Shown: positions 1-12,687, numbered from the stretch's first letter. The stretch: DNA of 64,000 nucleotides from Notospermus geniculatus (GCA_002633025.1 NMRB01000849.1:84140-148139); one strand, 5' to 3'. The notes: generated by a model not told the origin, from the sequence alone. Made by a program: numbers and translations.

Positions 1-1187
1 TCGATCCTCTTTGCCTTTGAATTCCTGTCAAGTGGCCACAGTATAGGCAGTTTGTCCAGTAATGAGGACACATCAGTTATGAATAGTGAAGGCCAAATTT
101 GATACGTGTAATATTTGAGAGTGTTGCCCCTCAAATAATGTTTGCACCGTGACACTACACTACAGAGAAGAGTGCACAGCATGCACTTCTTTATAAAGTA
201 GTGATGTATTGACAAAATTTAGTGAGGGGCAGGGCATTTAGGACCCTCTAGTCTTGGGAGAATGTCGATCGTGATGAGAACAGAGAAACTAGCATCACCA
301 AGTAAAAACTGAAAATAGAGTGTGTTTCGAAACTGTGGAAGTAGTGCACTTGCTTTTCCAATTGAAGTCAATACATACATGTCTTTTGTTACAATTCTCT
401 GCTGATTTTGGTTGCAAATTTTGATGATCTTTCTGTCGACTGAGTCTCACTTTACGGCATCCTCTGGAAAGTGTCCTGAGACAAACCAAAATTAATAGTT
501 GGTAACTCTCTATTCTGATTTGTCTGGCATGAATTGATAATTTCAAACATGTCAAACTTCCTCGGTATATCTTTCATGTCATGCTTCAGTTAAGTTGCTC
601 ACAAGTCCACAAGTTGACATGGAAAAGGTATCTCCCGTATACATGGTCAGGTTCTGTGGCGTGAGGAGGAGACTTCTTCCCTTTCTAGACAGCTTTGGCA
701 GGCCCCATCAGAAATCCTGCCAGATGCATGCTTCAATCTTAATCACATTCTTCCTGCTTCTATCCTCAGTTCATGCATAACGGTGCTGCAAGATCTCCCA
801 AGACGTAGGGTGCCTCGTGGAGTGGATTTTCATCCAAGAGAGCTGAAACAGCCAGGCCTTTGGGGAACCCGCATTACTTTTTATCCCGACAGGTCGGCTC
901 TGTGAGCGGTTGTACCGAAGACGTCAAAAACAGAGCAAAGCAATGCAATGATGCCGTGTTGCGATGTCCTTGACGCAGTGCAACGTGGACGAGACATCGA
1001 AACAAGGTACAACCGCTCACAGCGCCTCGCAGTGGTGGTAGTTCTGCAGGTTCCTCGTTGTGTTCAATTTTGGGTTGTTTTCAAAGGTTGTTTGTTGCCT
1101 GCAAACCCAACCCCTCTTGTCATCCTGCAGCACTGTTCCTTGAATGTTATGTATTGTGTTACTTTGCAACGGTTATGCAAATTTCAG
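1..1187. other. Non-coding, presumed UCP4 intron
   Basis: No exon could be supported here. The next downstream exon of the UCP4-like carrier starts at 1188 in the middle of a codon, so this stretch is most simply intron. I looked for the preceding carrier exon, which should hold the second PxDxxK repeat signature. I found only ANPTPLV near 1100, which lacks the charged residues of the signature, and did not accept it. Confidence 0.45.
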
Positions 1188-4100
1188 AGTAAAAGGTCCT
1201 TGGCATGCTTTCTCAAAAATATTACGGGAAGGCGGAGTCCGAGGCTTATGGAAAGGTTGGGTGCCAAATGTTCAGCGAGCAGCACTAGTCAACATGGGAG
1301 GTTAGTGTGCCAACAGAAAGACAAGTACCGGTATAGTCCACTTATTACAATGTCAAGGCCTAACTTATTATCATGCCAGAGTCCACTCATCTTGTCAGAG
1401 TCCACTCATCATGTCAGAGTCCACTCATCTTGTCAGAGTCCACTCATCATGTCAGAGTCCACTCATCTTGTCAGAGTTGACTTTGCACAATGTCAGAGGT
1501 GAATTCAGGCTGAATGCGAGTTTTACACGTACAACAAGTCACATCACGATTGTGTGCAAACAGAATCATTTGGTGAAGGATGACTCCTCTCTGTGGTGGA
1601 GGATGAACATGTCCTTTAGAAAATGAAAATGTAATAACATTTGAAAACATGTATTATTGGTGACGGGTGAAGGTTGTTCAGCTTGTTTCACACGGCACAG
1701 TCAAATGAACATATGGTCATATCAGACAGAAAATTTGAATGCGGGAAACAGCCTTGGTTCAGTCCAACACTCTCATTGAAGAGTTATCGTACGGTACCGG
1801 TACGTACTAGCTGAACTGGTAAGAACAGGTTTATGGTTTTGTACACTTTCCATTTACGGTATTCAAGGCATTCTGGTGTATGGAGAGAGAGTCAAACATG
1901 CAGACCACAACCACATTGGTCAAAGTACACTGTGTCCTCAAATGAATCCATGGTACCGGTTGTAAGAAACGTGATCACATTTCATCACATTTTGTTCAAG
2001 TTACACTGTACATGTATATTGAATTACTGTATGAAGGTTTTATGACCAAAAAACCTCATAGATATATACCGGTAACCAAAAATTCATAAGCGAGCCGTAT
2101 AAATTTTTGATATAACCCAACACATGATCCCATTGGAGAAGGTCAAATTAATCTGAGCTCACAGTTGACTTTAAATATGTGTCTATAGAGGGTTTGTATA
2201 GAATTATGCTACTGGTACATATTGTATCTACATTGTATTTCGAAGCTGTTCATAAATCAATCGTGCTTTTGTTTGTAAGTCTTTTTCAGCCAGCAAATTT
2301 TTGTGGGGAGAGTATTGTACTCCAAACATGCATAAGGCCTAGTCAATGTTGAGGGATCAGATGATGGCTGGGTCAGTGAAATGGTCAGTTTACGAATCTA
2401 TTGAGCTGAGCTGCTGCTACATGTACATGTTTTGGGGTTTTGAAAGGGGTTTAGAGTGGTACCAGTAGGCATGGTGGTGGTTGGGGGGGGGGGGAATGAC
2501 ACAATGTTTCTGCTGCAGTGGTGCCATGTCCCTCAGAAATCTCACCTGTTTTTCTAATTTTGCACAAAAGATGGCAGCAGTGTTGTGTCTGGTACATGGC
2601 ACCAGATTGTTGGCGTGTTAACCTTGTTTGTGGTCATACCAATCTTATCTCTGAGTTATGACATGGTGTCCCGGGCTCTCGGAGCTCTTCTTGTGTCTCC
2701 CATCTGCGATTCCTCATCCTCAAAAGTCACTCTCAGTTGTTTTTCCTTTGAGTTGCAGGTACAGCGTTGTTTCTTTGTTTCAGATCTCACCACTTATGAC
2801 ACGGCCAAACAGTTCATCCTCAAACACACAGCGTTAGTTGACAACTCATTGACTCACTTTCTGTCGAGGTATGTAACAAGATGATGCTGGTTAGGCTGGG
2901 AGTTACCGGTATGTTAGGGAGAGGCCGAATGTCCTGTGTGGCAGCTAATCATTGAACCTATAGATAGGGAAGCCATGGTCAGGCAGAGAGCTCTGCTTAT
3001 ACAGCAGCTTTCAGAAGTCTGTGTTGATGAGACCCGAGTGGTTGTTGAACCATCGAGTTGTCTTCCTTTCAGTTGCTGTGCAGGCCTCGTCTCTGCATCA
3101 CTAGGTACACCAGCTGATGTTGTCAAGACGAGGGTTATGAATCAGCCGACAGAGAATGGCAAGTGAGTCCGACGTTGACACTTCTTCCTGTTCATGTAGA
3201 TTATCAAACATGGATGTATTTAAATCACTATCCATGTGGAAGGCAACATGTATAATTCTGTTGTTTCTCAGTAGATGTCTCCACCAAAGGTTTGTGTGCC
3301 GTCATGGGTTAACATTCTGTGAGCCGTGGTGTTCCTGACGAAAGTTTCCAGTCTTGCTCAGCCTGACTTTTACAAAAGAATGATTATATTTTTATTGGGT
3401 TTTTAGCTCACCGTGGTGAGCTTATACAATGGTTGTGCGTCCGTCGTCCGTCGTCGTCCGTCGTCGTCGTCGTCGTCCGTCGTCGTCCGTTAGCAGGGCA
3501 CGTTTCGTAACCGCTGGAGCTATTGATCTGAAACTTGGTACATATATACCCCTAGGTCAGACGACCCACGACACCAAGTTTCGGTCCGATCCGACTCTCA
3601 GCTTGGCCACCAGGTGGCGGAAACCAAAAACACAAAAAGTGCAATAACTCCTGAACTAATGACTAGATCATCTCCAAATTTTTATCATAGGTGTAGCTAA
3701 TAAGGATACATAACATATATAACGGGTTTTTGATTTGACCTACTTTTCAAGGTCACAGAGGTCAAAGTTCGACAAAAGTNGAGTCTAGTGATCCATGGAA
3801 TAAACATCATTTCTCAGAAGGTGTTTGTTAACCTTGAGTAGGCCTAGTTTCTAACTGTCCATCTCTTATCTTCCAGAGGGGTGTTGTATACTTCATCCAT
3901 AGACTGCCTTGTCAAGACTGTCAGACAAGAAGGATTTCTAGCTTTGTACAAAGGGTTCTTCCCAATCTGGGCCAGAATGGTAAGGCAATCTTTGACGACA
4001 CCAAACCCGACCCGACAAATTCTGGGCCAGTTAGGAGAAAATAACGGGTTAAACCTAAATTAGGCGACACTTATTTTATTTCTTGTTTTACGGATCCGCC

Positions 4101-5502
4101 GCACTTTTTTTTCCGATTTTGGAAAATAAAAATAATTGAAAAAATGGCATTATTTTTTTGCCGCCGCCCACAAACTGATTATCCGATCAATAAAAATAAA
4201 AATAATGGGAAAAAAAGCTTTATTTTTCTACCGCCGGCATGCTGGACGAACCTTGTCTGACGAAAATAATTCACAGCGGTTGTAACAATCATTCTCGTTC
4301 CCATTCATTGAGTGAATTTTATTATATTTTTGTACATTTTTCTTTTTTTCATAGCCGCCTGTTACATACTTTGACAAATATAATAAAAATAATCAAATAA
4401 TTACAATTATTTTTATATTTATTTTCCACCCTCCTGTCAAGGTTTCCGTGAAAACCAAATTAAAGAGTTATTTTTATTTTTATTTTCCTCCCTCCTGTCA
4501 GGGGTTTCCAGGGGAAAAATCCGTAAAACAACAAACAAAATAATTGTGGCCTTATGTGTGAAATCCCCTTAAATCTGTTGGACATGCATTCTTGTCTGTG
4601 AAATCACTTGTTGATACTTTACAATGTGAAGTTTCATGTTCAGTTGTTGACTGAAGACTTGTAAAAGCAGGTGTAAAAAATAAGTGTTTGTTTTAAGTCT
4701 TAACCAAATGGTGGGTGAGTCTTTAACAATTTGTAAAATGTGTGAGTTCACTTCCTAAATCAATATTGGTGAAAGAGTGTGTTAGAGTAGTCAGGGCTTG
4801 GACTTCATTAGATAGTTTAAGTCATGGTGGTATCTATTAGACCATGTCTTGTTTAACGTCTGCTACTCTATGTCTGCTACAAGAAATTGCTCAAACTCTT
4901 TTATATTATTACAACATGAACAAACTTTAAAACAAAAGTATTTTCTTTCATACGCTATGGTGCCCAGCACGTTTTTTGTGTTCAGACCACATTTTCTATT
5001 CATTTGTTTGGCACTTGTTTGTTTTCAATCAATGGTTTGACAAGGCTGGATGATTAGGTGTTATTCCAGCCACCCAACATGGCTTACATTTACCTTTTCC
5101 TGCCATTCTCACCAAATGCGTTGTATTCGTGTTCGATGTCAGAGCCACTCACATATTTGTCAAAAGAATGATTGAAATTCTTTTGATCGACTCCTTACCA
5201 CCCTCTGTATTCCATCTGACATCTGACATTGAAACATGCCCCGAGTTTAAAGCTCTTTACATTGAAATACACTGAAATACTGACACTTGCAAACTAGTCA
5301 CGTTTTCATAGCACTGTCAATGAGAGGGGAACTCCCAAAATGGATGGCTCTATGTCATAATGAGTACAACAGAAAATATTGTACATTCAAACAAGTTATC
5401 TCAATTTCCTTTCCATTTCTTCCGTTGCAGGCACCATGGTCTCTCATCTTCTGGCTCAGCTACGAACAAATCCGAAGATTGGCAGGAGTTCAGGGATTCT
5501 GA
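1188..5502 (+). CDS. SLC25A27: UCP4-like mitochondrial carrier, 3' exons (5' partial)
   Basis: Inner-membrane mitochondrial carrier of the UCP4 type. Five exons join in phase: 1188-1300 (ends with [12 protein letters not shown]), 2784-2868 ([11 protein letters not shown]), 3073-3162 ([15 protein letters not shown]), 3877-3979 ([16 protein letters not shown]) and 5431-5502 ([16 protein letters not shown], stop). All introns have GT/AG ends. The third-repeat carrier signature PADVVK is intact, and QRAALVNMG followed by DLTTYDT is characteristic of UCP4 rather than UCP1-3. Only the end of repeat 2 and all of repeat 3 are present, so the N-terminal half is upstream of the window. A possible AATAAA lies at 6383-6388. 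Members of this family are linked to proton leak or anion transport in neurons; that function is inferred from family membership. Confidence 0.9.
1377..1476. repeat. 19-bp tandem repeat, about 5 copies
   Basis: Unit cagagtccactcatcttgt. Units alternate between ttgt and atgt at the end, giving a weak 38-bp higher-order period. It lies in the intron after the first visible UCP4 exon. The open frame across it is a by-product of the repeat. Confidence 0.85.
1477..2783. other. UCP4 intron, no other feature seen
   Basis: Intron between UCP4 exons 1188-1300 and 2784-2868. Apart from a short G run near 2485 nothing was recognised, and no ORF looks coding. Confidence 0.5.
3405..3778. repeat. Dispersed repeat with gtcgtccgtc stretch
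   Basis: Begins with the short palindrome gctcaccgtggtgagc, followed by a simple gtc/gtccgtc array at about 3437-3490 and then an AT-richer body that ends at a single n (3779). It lies in a UCP4 intron. The type resembles repeats common in marine invertebrate genomes, but only one copy is in this window, so its family is not established. Confidence 0.45.
4084..4531. repeat. AT-rich foldback element
   Basis: The left edge tgttttacggatccg and right edge aaatccgtaaaacaac are inverted copies. The interior is built of poly-A/T and ataaaaataa stretches with small CCGCC islands. A non-autonomous foldback/MITE-like repeat in the last UCP4 intron is likely. Confidence 0.55.
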
Positions 5503-6704
5503 AGTTTTGGTCCATTGACAGTTTATGACAAAAGCAGCATCTCTGTTTATATTGAGGGTTATAAAATTTGGCCAGGAATCACGTAGTACCCAATGGAGGT
5601 TCCTTTGAAAGATGATTGATAATTTTCTGTTTTTAAGTGATCAGTGAGGCCATTTTCTTATCATGTATTGATTACATGCAGGTGTAAAACAAACCATGAT
5701 ATGAGAGCTCAATTCACAAGAGTTATGTCTCATTATTATTTATAAACATAAAGTGTCTTTGACGTTTTGTGTGGGTCCAGTTGGAGGGCATTTCTCTGTA
5801 TATATTCTGGGACTGGTTGTTGGGGGGAGGGGGGATTGTTGAAGTTTTGTTGATCTGTTCTGTTAGCCTCGCCCGTCAATATAATTTGACCTGATTCCTC
5901 AGGTCTCCAGCAGCAACTAAAGATGAGTTTTGCTAGCAGCCATTTTAGCAAAATTAGGTCATCACCATGGCAGTTTCCCCCACTGGGAGATGGGAGAACG
6001 AATCATCTCTCACTCAGGAAGAGAATCTCCATGGTGATGACCTAATTTTGACAAGATGGCTGCTACGAAAGTCATCTGTACGATGGTCTCAGGGTAAACC
6101 TATTTTCTCATAGAAACTGCACATAAATTGTGGCTAAGAATGAGTGAGATTAATGCTTGCTTAGTGGACATTTATTATTCCTTAACTTGTCTTTGTTAAT
6201 TTGACAAATGGAAAGAAACAATGAATGAATCCCATCAAAACCAACTGTGCTTTATCTCAGCCACTCACTCATCCTGTGCCCTGAGAGATATTGAATGAAT
6301 GGTGGAAAGAATATTATTTTAAAAAGTACTATGTACTTTAGATTGTGACTGGATAATGTTTTTATGGATGAGGTCAGGCATGAATAAAATGAGCCATTTA
6401 CTACACTTTCTCTTCTGTCTTGTTGACTTCTTGTCAAACAAAAATGCAGCCACTATCATGATTCATTGCTGTTTTATATTATTATTCTGGTGGCAGATTC
6501 CCAACAACATTTGGTCAGAATGATCGTGTCTTGACGCAGTCATCAGGTTGTAAGTGTATGCTTATTGGTGCTAGTCCCGTTTGGGATTTGTTAGGAAAAC
6601 GTGTTCGCCAGGTGTAGCTCGTTCATCAACTTGTAGACGAGCATTATGCTTATCGTGATCTCACAAACAGACGTACTCACTGCTTGCACTTGGAGTTGAG
6701 CTGT
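5503..6704. other. UCP4 3' flank and intergenic DNA
   Basis: Presumed 3' UTR followed by intergenic sequence. It holds the foldback at 5935-6064 and an AATAAA at 6383-6388, 880 nt after the UCP4 stop. No coding region was recognised. Confidence 0.4.
5935..6064. repeat. Foldback element (inverted repeat)
   Basis: Arms agcagccattttagc and aagatggctgct, continuing inward through ttaggtcatcaccatgg and ccatggtgatgacctaa. Total about 130 bp with a roughly 50-bp loop. MITE-like, no coding content. Confidence 0.75.
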
Positions 6705-7660
6705 GCATTCAACATTGTGCTTTTGCTACCTCAAACATTAACTGATAGCCTAGGTCTTTGCAGGACATTTCAGTCTCTCCCCTCCGAGGGAGGGTGTCAT
6801 TTCCTATATCTTATTCTTACTGGTTTTGAGATCTTACTTGTGTCACAGCCTGTCTCTGCGGCTGCTGGACAGGTGCCCGGTAGTGGCGGAATGGTGAAGA
6901 CGACGACTCATTCAACCTCGTTCCCAGGGGTCGTTCGCTTTCTGACAATATGGCGGTCGCGTCACTAACCCCTGGCATCAGCTTTGGATTTAACGCACAT
7001 GATTGGTTGACGGGTAACCGTCAAATATATCCAAGAATATACCCAAAGAAATGTTCAAAATATTTTGGATCAAACCAGAAGGTTATCTATATCCAGGTTT
7101 GATGATTTTTTGTAAAACGATTTTTAAAAAGCACAAGTTAGTATTTCAAATTGATTATTTTGACTCGTGCTGCCACCTATACTTAGTCCAAGATTCCTGG
7201 ATTATCAACCGAAGCTGATTCCAGGGGTTAGTGAGCGAGTGGTCCGAGGTTGTCTGAGCGAACTATACCCCTGGGGACGAGGTTGCGACTCATTGTCCAC
7301 CACGATTTGGAGAAAAAATTATTTCTCACCAGTTGAATCGCAGCATCCGCGCGTGGTAAGTGCGCTCCCAAGTTCCATAGGCCTACTGTTATGCACCTTC
7401 CTCGGCCGAGTTGGCAACCCGATGAACTGTTACCCTCCACAAACAAATATGATGTATTTATTTAACTGCCTGGTTTGTTTACCTCTCGTCACAAGAAAGA
7501 CGCAAATAAAGCAAATCTAATTCATGTATACCGGGACCCGGGTACCTGTTCATTTGCTGTAGTGTTAGGGATATCATACTGCTCTCAAGACATTGCTTCG
7601 ACTTGGTGGTGGGTGAGGATACATCATTAGAGAGGTTGCGCAGCGGCCCGATTTATGCCG
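6705..7660. repeat. Duplicated block, copy 1 (interrupted)
   Basis: Matches 7738-8300 along most of its length (for example ggacatttcagtctctcccc and gcatccgcgcgtggtaagtg). Copy 1 is longer because it carries a 373-bp foldback insertion (6913-7285). No protein is supported. Confidence 0.75.
6913..7285. mobile_element. 373-bp foldback transposon with 9-bp target duplication
   Basis: Ends are caacctcgttcccagggg and the inverted copy cccctggggacgaggttg. It is flanked on both sides by cgactcatt (6904-6912 and 7286-7294). The duplicated block at 7738-8300 has the uninterrupted site gacgacgactcattgtcc, so boundaries and target duplication are read directly from the sequence. A 9-bp duplication is typical of Mutator-like elements, but 8 bp (hAT) cannot be fully excluded because the outer base is ambiguous. 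There is no transposase ORF. Confidence 0.8.
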
Positions 7661-7737
7661 AAAACCGCATTTAAATTGGTTTGATGGTTTATGAGATATT
7701 TGAGATAACAGGTGTTGATATTAATACGAACAAGACT

Positions 7738-8300
7738 GTACATTCAACTTTGTGCTTTTGCTATAGGCTACATGGCCAGCTGACCATCAAACATCGATGC
7801 CTTAGCTCATGGCTGTACCTCAAACATTACTGTTAGCCTAGGTCTTTGCAGGACATTTCAGTCTCTCCCCTCCGAGGGAGGGTGCCATTTCCTATATCTT
7901 ATTCTTACTGGTTTTGAGATCTTACTTGTGTCGCAGCCTGTCTCTGCGGCTGCTGGACAGGTGCCCGGCAGTGGCAGAATGGTGAAGACGACGACTCATT
8001 GTCCACTACGATTTGGAAAAAATTATTTCCCACCAGTTGAATCGCAGCATCCGCGCGTGGTAAGTGCGCTCCCAAATTCCATAGGCCTCCACAAACAAAT
8101 ATGATGTATTTATTTAACTGCCTGGTTTGTTTACATCTCGTCACAAGAAAGACGCAAATAAAGCAAATCTAATTCATGTACCGGGTACCTGTTCATTTGC
8201 TGTAGTGTTAGGGATCATACTGCTCTCACTCAAGGCATTGCTTCGACTTGGTGGTGGGTGAGGATACATCATAATAGAGAGGTTGCGCAGCGGCCCGACT
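7738..8300. repeat. Duplicated block, copy 2 (empty site)
   Basis: Second copy of the 6705-7660 block without the 373-bp insertion. It runs into the foldback element that starts near 8281. Confidence 0.75.
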
Positions 8301-8648
8301 TCAATAGAATGAATTGCAGTCCGTTATGGACATCCTTGATAAAAACGATTTGATAAAAGTTTTCAATTCGTCAAACACCATAAATTGAAGGCAGAAAAAT
8401 TTGGCCTAAATCGGAAATGCGGATAAATAATGAATATTGAAGTCGTAATCCTAGTCGTTACGACTTGAAACACGACTGCGATTTACGTGCACTTCCGATT
8501 ATGAGTCAAAATTATTCTGCCACAAAGTTATGGCATTTTACGATTTGCAAGCGTCTATCAAATCGTTTTTATCATGGATGTAGGGCCTACACTGGCGGAC
8601 TGCAATTCATTCTGGTAGTTGAAGCCGGAGTCGGAAAGCTGCGCAACC
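8281..8648. mobile_element. Foldback/MITE, ggttgcgcagc ends
   Basis: Left ggttgcgcagcggcccgact and right gctgcgcaacc are inverted copies. Internal arms also pair (gaattgcagtccg with cggactgcaattc, and aaaacgatttgata with tatcaaatcgtttt). About 370 bp, no transposase. A truncated left end of the same element sits at about 7634-7665. Confidence 0.7.
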
Positions 8649-9421
8649 GAGTATGAACGTAGGCCTACGTTGGATGTTGAACGAAAAAGTTTCAAAATAC
8701 ATACGAGATTTTTAAGTTGCCGGCATTTAAAGATATCAATATTTGGTCATGAAAAAAGTGAAGAGTCTGTGTTAATGCGGTATTATTTTACACCTATTCA
8801 TTTGATTGTAAACCATAGGCTCTCTTGATTTCGCTAAAAGCCTTTTACATAAATAAACTGGTAGCATTCTGTGACGTCAAGAAGGCAGCATTGGTACGCG
8901 AGGCAGGAATGTTTATTTTCTTTAAAGACGAATAATGTTGGAAAGAGATAATGATGGAGTTCTATCATTAATCAAATGGCAGAAAGGCAGTTGGTACTTT
9001 ATCATCAGCTGTGATGTCTGTCCTAACACAGAGTTGGTCGAGAAATTCCCATTCCGATCAAAGTGCCTAGATGTAGGCCTACGCCAAATAGCAGAACAAG
9101 TTTATACGTCTGCGAATGTATGGTTAAAACCGTCCCTTCAAAAAACCTCATGTTGTGTGCTCCCCCTCCCCCCCCTCCCCACGCTCATTACCCGTTCCAT
9201 CCCTTGGCTCACAGAAATCAACACGGATCTTCTGCATGTTGGCTACTTTCCTTGCAGTAAACTTTCATAAACAAGCCGGCGTTCGTTTCTTGGAATCTCT
9301 CACCACCTGAGGCAGCGTTTCCTCCTGCATAGTGTTGACCATTTTGCGGATGAGTGAACCATGCCGAGTTTGTTGTTGGTCGACTCAGGCCTGAGTCTGC
9401 ACTACGACTTGTCATGCTTGT
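8649..9421. other. Intergenic, nothing recognised
   Basis: Short ORFs are present, but none resembles a known protein or has credible splice context. A C-rich low-complexity stretch is at about 9162-9180. Confidence 0.4.
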
Positions 9422-9525
9422 TGATCTCTCGATATGTTTCGATCGGGGTGATTGATCTCTCGATATGTTTCGATCGGGCTGATTGATCTCTCGATATGTT
9501 TCGATCGGGGTGATTGATCTCTTCC
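9422..9525. repeat. 31-bp tandem repeat, three and a third copies
   Basis: tgatctctcgatatg starts at 9422, 9453 and 9484, and a fourth partial copy starts at 9515, giving a period of exactly 31. The units differ by one base. Confidence 0.9.
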
Positions 9526-9678
9526 CGATTCCTTGTCAGAGAAGCACAGCGGGATTGCTGACGAGACGCTGGGGAAATACCTGAGTAGTGGACCCTTTCG
9601 TCTATGGACACCTTGACTATCAGATGCTATCCTTACCTCACTGAGGGGTGTCCTCATTATAGAGGTCAAAATGAACAG

Positions 9679-9771
9679 CATCCTCCCACAACAGGGCTTT
9701 TGTCTCGCTCCTCTTCATTCACTCGAGTGGATGAAGAGGAGCGAGGTAAAAATCCCTGCAGTGGGAGGATG
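9679..9771. mobile_element. catcctccc foldback MITE, copy 1
   Basis: Arms catcctcccacaacaggg and ccctgcagtgggaggatg, with inner arms gctcctcttcat and atgaagaggagc. Same family as 18129-18238, 35564-35668 and 40335-40439. Confidence 0.75.
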
Positions 9772-11506
9772 AATGAACGGCGGACTTCGCGAAGTCGAGA
9801 CTCAACTCTGTTGTCCTTAATAGAAAGGTGTCCTGGAGGAAGTGTTCGCGAAAGGGACGGGGTGGGGATCGTCGGACCGCAGGGAGGAAATGCTCTCTCG
9901 AGATGGGTTTATCTACATGTACCTCTGATTTTATTGAAATAAAGTTAAGGTATTCACAATGCTTGTCAGGAACAAGCTGCAGGAAAGGCCTGCAAACAAT
10001 AACAAGTGATATTTGGCCTTATAACATTATACCAAAGGTCAACATAGAATCGTTTACCGGTTAATAAGCCAAGTTTGATTCGATATCCGCCTTTCTAGAT
10101 AACATTTTACTGTTCGTGGATTTGTTCACAATTAGGTCCGAACCCCTATTAAATACCAGTATGAACCAATATCTTCATGTGTACGCCTGCAGTTGCTTTC
10201 AGAGACAACAATCAGATCTCGTAGGACGGAACATTTTCGTCCTCTTGGCCTCAACCATCCTAACTTGGTGAAGGGTGTAGCTTTAAAAGATGGTCTTTAG
10301 AGATATTCTCTATAATTGCTCTAATTAGCGGCTGCTTACAGCGGGTGTCGGTTTCCATATCTCACCTCACCTGTCTTGGTTTGCGGTTTCCCTCACACGA
10401 CTTGGGAGGAAATCTGAGCTAATTCAACATTTACCAACGGTAAAAACATGAAGCATGTAAGACCTAACACAGAGATCATAATTATCTCTGGTATTTTCAT
10501 GATTGTTTTTAATGCGTTGGCGTCGATATAGGCCGAATTATTGAAAGAAGGCCCAGCACTGTTGATCTATTTCCTGTATTTCTGTATGCTTTTTGTATTT
10601 GGTCAAATGAACAATCAATCAATCAATCAACATTTATTCGATGACGTAGCGTCTATTGTTCCTTAGACCTTGTGAAATCATTTTGCTGGGAAGTGAGAAA
10701 CAAATCTTTGCTCTTGACTGAAGTAAATACCCTCGGAACAAGTGCCAGACTGGCCAGATACTCAGATACCGCGTGTTTCGAACCAGAGTCCTCCTTTCTG
10801 GCAATGTCCGGACTTCCCGCCACTCCACCACCGCAGCCACTATCCCATCTTTCTTATGATAGACGTTTGAACGCTGACCTTTATGAAGGTGCTTCCTCCC
10901 TCATTAATGAAGGAAGTGATGACACTTGATTGTCTCACCCTCTTATTCACCGGTATATCACAAGTACCGGATGCGTCTTACTCAATCGGCCACGTTGTGG
11001 GCCTAGCTGATGCTGCACTGATGCATAAATAACCTTCCCACTCTCTGCCAATCTACAATCGATTGGGTGGAGACGGCAGCATCTTTTCTCAGCTGACGTT
11101 ATGCCTACACTTGACGAGCGGAGGCAGTCCACCAGGTTTTAATTTCTATCATTCATGTCATTTGACTGGTCCCCTGTCCTCGAGCCGCTATCGGCTAATA
11201 CGTTTTATAGGAGACCAGTCTACAGTACGGTTAGAAAAATAATACAAATCTCGTATCGGTTCCTCGTCTTTCATGTTCTGTCCGTATCACTCATCCCATC
11301 AGTACATTCCAAACGTCAGGCGCTCAATCTTGGATTTCTTCCATCGCAGCTGGAAAAAACCTGGATGATGTTTACATCAAAAAAGATGTAACATTAACAT
11401 TCAACGTTTTCCTGACGTTAATAAGCCGCCAGTTGACTGTACCTCCAAGGTGTGTGATTGCCCTCAGTTCACTCAACTTTTAGCTAGCCTGTATAGGCCG
11501 TGAGGC
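9772..11506. other. Intergenic, no gene recognised
   Basis: Contains only short unconvincing ORFs and a small aatc simple repeat near 10612-10630. Confidence 0.4.
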
Positions 11507-11633
11507 TCAAGTAGAGTATAGCGGACCAAGCCATGGGAAGTGCACTGAGTGTGTACATTTGTGTACACGGAATAAGCGGCAATGTATGGAGATGTGTCAC
11601 TTCCCATGGCTTGGTCCGCTATACTCTACTTGA
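11507..11633. mobile_element. Foldback element, about 127 bp
   Basis: Inverted arms tcaagtagagtatagcgg and ccgctatactctacttga extend inward through ccaagccatgggaagtg and cacttcccatggcttgg, about 36 bp per arm. It is nearly perfect, so a recent insertion or rearrangement is likely. Confidence 0.8.
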
Positions 11634-11844
11634 CCCGGCCGGGGCGGGAAAGCATCGGGGTAGGTTCCTGTGGATAGTAATAATCATACGTCCCTGGTTC
11701 GAGTCTGACCACAACAGACTGGTCCTGTGTCCTCCTATAGCTTATGAAGAGACGCGCCGATAAGATGGCAGGCTAATTGTACTCCAACAGTGGTGTGTTC
11801 AGTGTAAAAGGCGTGGAAAGCCGTAAGGTTGTCTCTGTCTGTTG

Positions 11845-12191
11845 NNNNNNNNNNNNNNNNNNNNNNNNNNNNNNNNNNNNNNNNNNNNNNNNNNNNNNNN
11901 NNNNNNNNNNNNNNNNNNNNNNNNNNNNNNNNNNNNNNNNNNNNNNNNNNNNNNNNNNNNNNNNNNNNNNNNNNNNNNNNNNNNNNNNNNNNNNNNNNNN
12001 NNNNNNNNNNNNNNNNNNNNNNNNNNNNNNNNNNNNNNNNNNNNNNNNNNNNNNNNNNNNNNNNNNNNNNNNNNNNNNNNNNNNNNNNNNNNNNNNNNNN
12101 NNNNNNNNNNNNNNNNNNNNNNNNNNNNNNNNNNNNNNNNNNNNNNNNNNNNNNNNNNNNNNNNNNNNNNNNNNNNNNNNNNNNNNNNNNN
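11845..12191. other. Assembly gap (N run)
   Basis: 347 unknown bases. Any open frame that crosses it is an artefact. Confidence 1.
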
Positions 12192-12227
12192 ATGCCATCA
12201 GTCAGCCATCTTGTCTTTATCGTTTAC

Positions 12228-12391
12228 AGGGCCGTATTTAACGTTTTGGTCCAGGGGGCAGGAGCCTCTCAGGGGGGGGGGGCAGAAGACCTCTTTTTGC
12301 CTTTTTTTGCCGAAAATCCGCATGAAAATCACGTTTTTTGGTTGGCTCAGGGGGGCAACTGCCACCCTCGCCCCCCTTTAAATACGGCCCT
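12228..12391. mobile_element. agggccgtattta MITE, copy 1
   Basis: Ends agggccgtattta and taaatacggccct. The interior carries G runs and the arms gaaaatcacgttttttgg. Related copies are at 26953-27123 and 31901-32047. Confidence 0.75.
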
Positions 12392-12687
12392 ATCGTATCT
12401 TCTGCATCAGAACATCCTACAAATCCAACCGATGAAGCTGCTCGGGTTGACCTCACGTGGCGCTCATTTTATTTACCTTGGCAATCTTTGTTGGTTTTTA
12501 CGGTCATTTGTTTCGGATCTTGATGATGTTCGTCTCCTTTACAGACGAGTGTTTGACCTTGGGGCGAGTTCTTCCACGTTCGATACTATTGCCGACTGGT
12601 TTACCTGATTAACCCTATACGGGCTGATCCTGTGTATCGACTGCTGGGCTGTTTGATATTATCTGCACATCATATTGGTGGCTGATG

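Noticed and set aside
1098-1140. ANPTPLV as a possible UCP4 repeat 2 signature
   Set aside because: It lacks the acidic and basic residues of PxDxxK, and no splice sites frame it.
948-1502. 184-residue plus-strand ORF
   Set aside because: It overlaps the UCP4 exon in another frame and ends in the 19-bp tandem repeat. The real frame is the one with QRAALVNMG.
11650-11720. ggttcgagtct as a possible tRNA B box
   Set aside because: No A box or cloverleaf around it.
11773-12608. Long ORFs around the first N run
   Set aside because: They are open only because N bases have no stops. The tail at 12400-12608 (for example SDLDDVRLLYRRVFDLG) looked mildly protein-like but has no splice context or known match.
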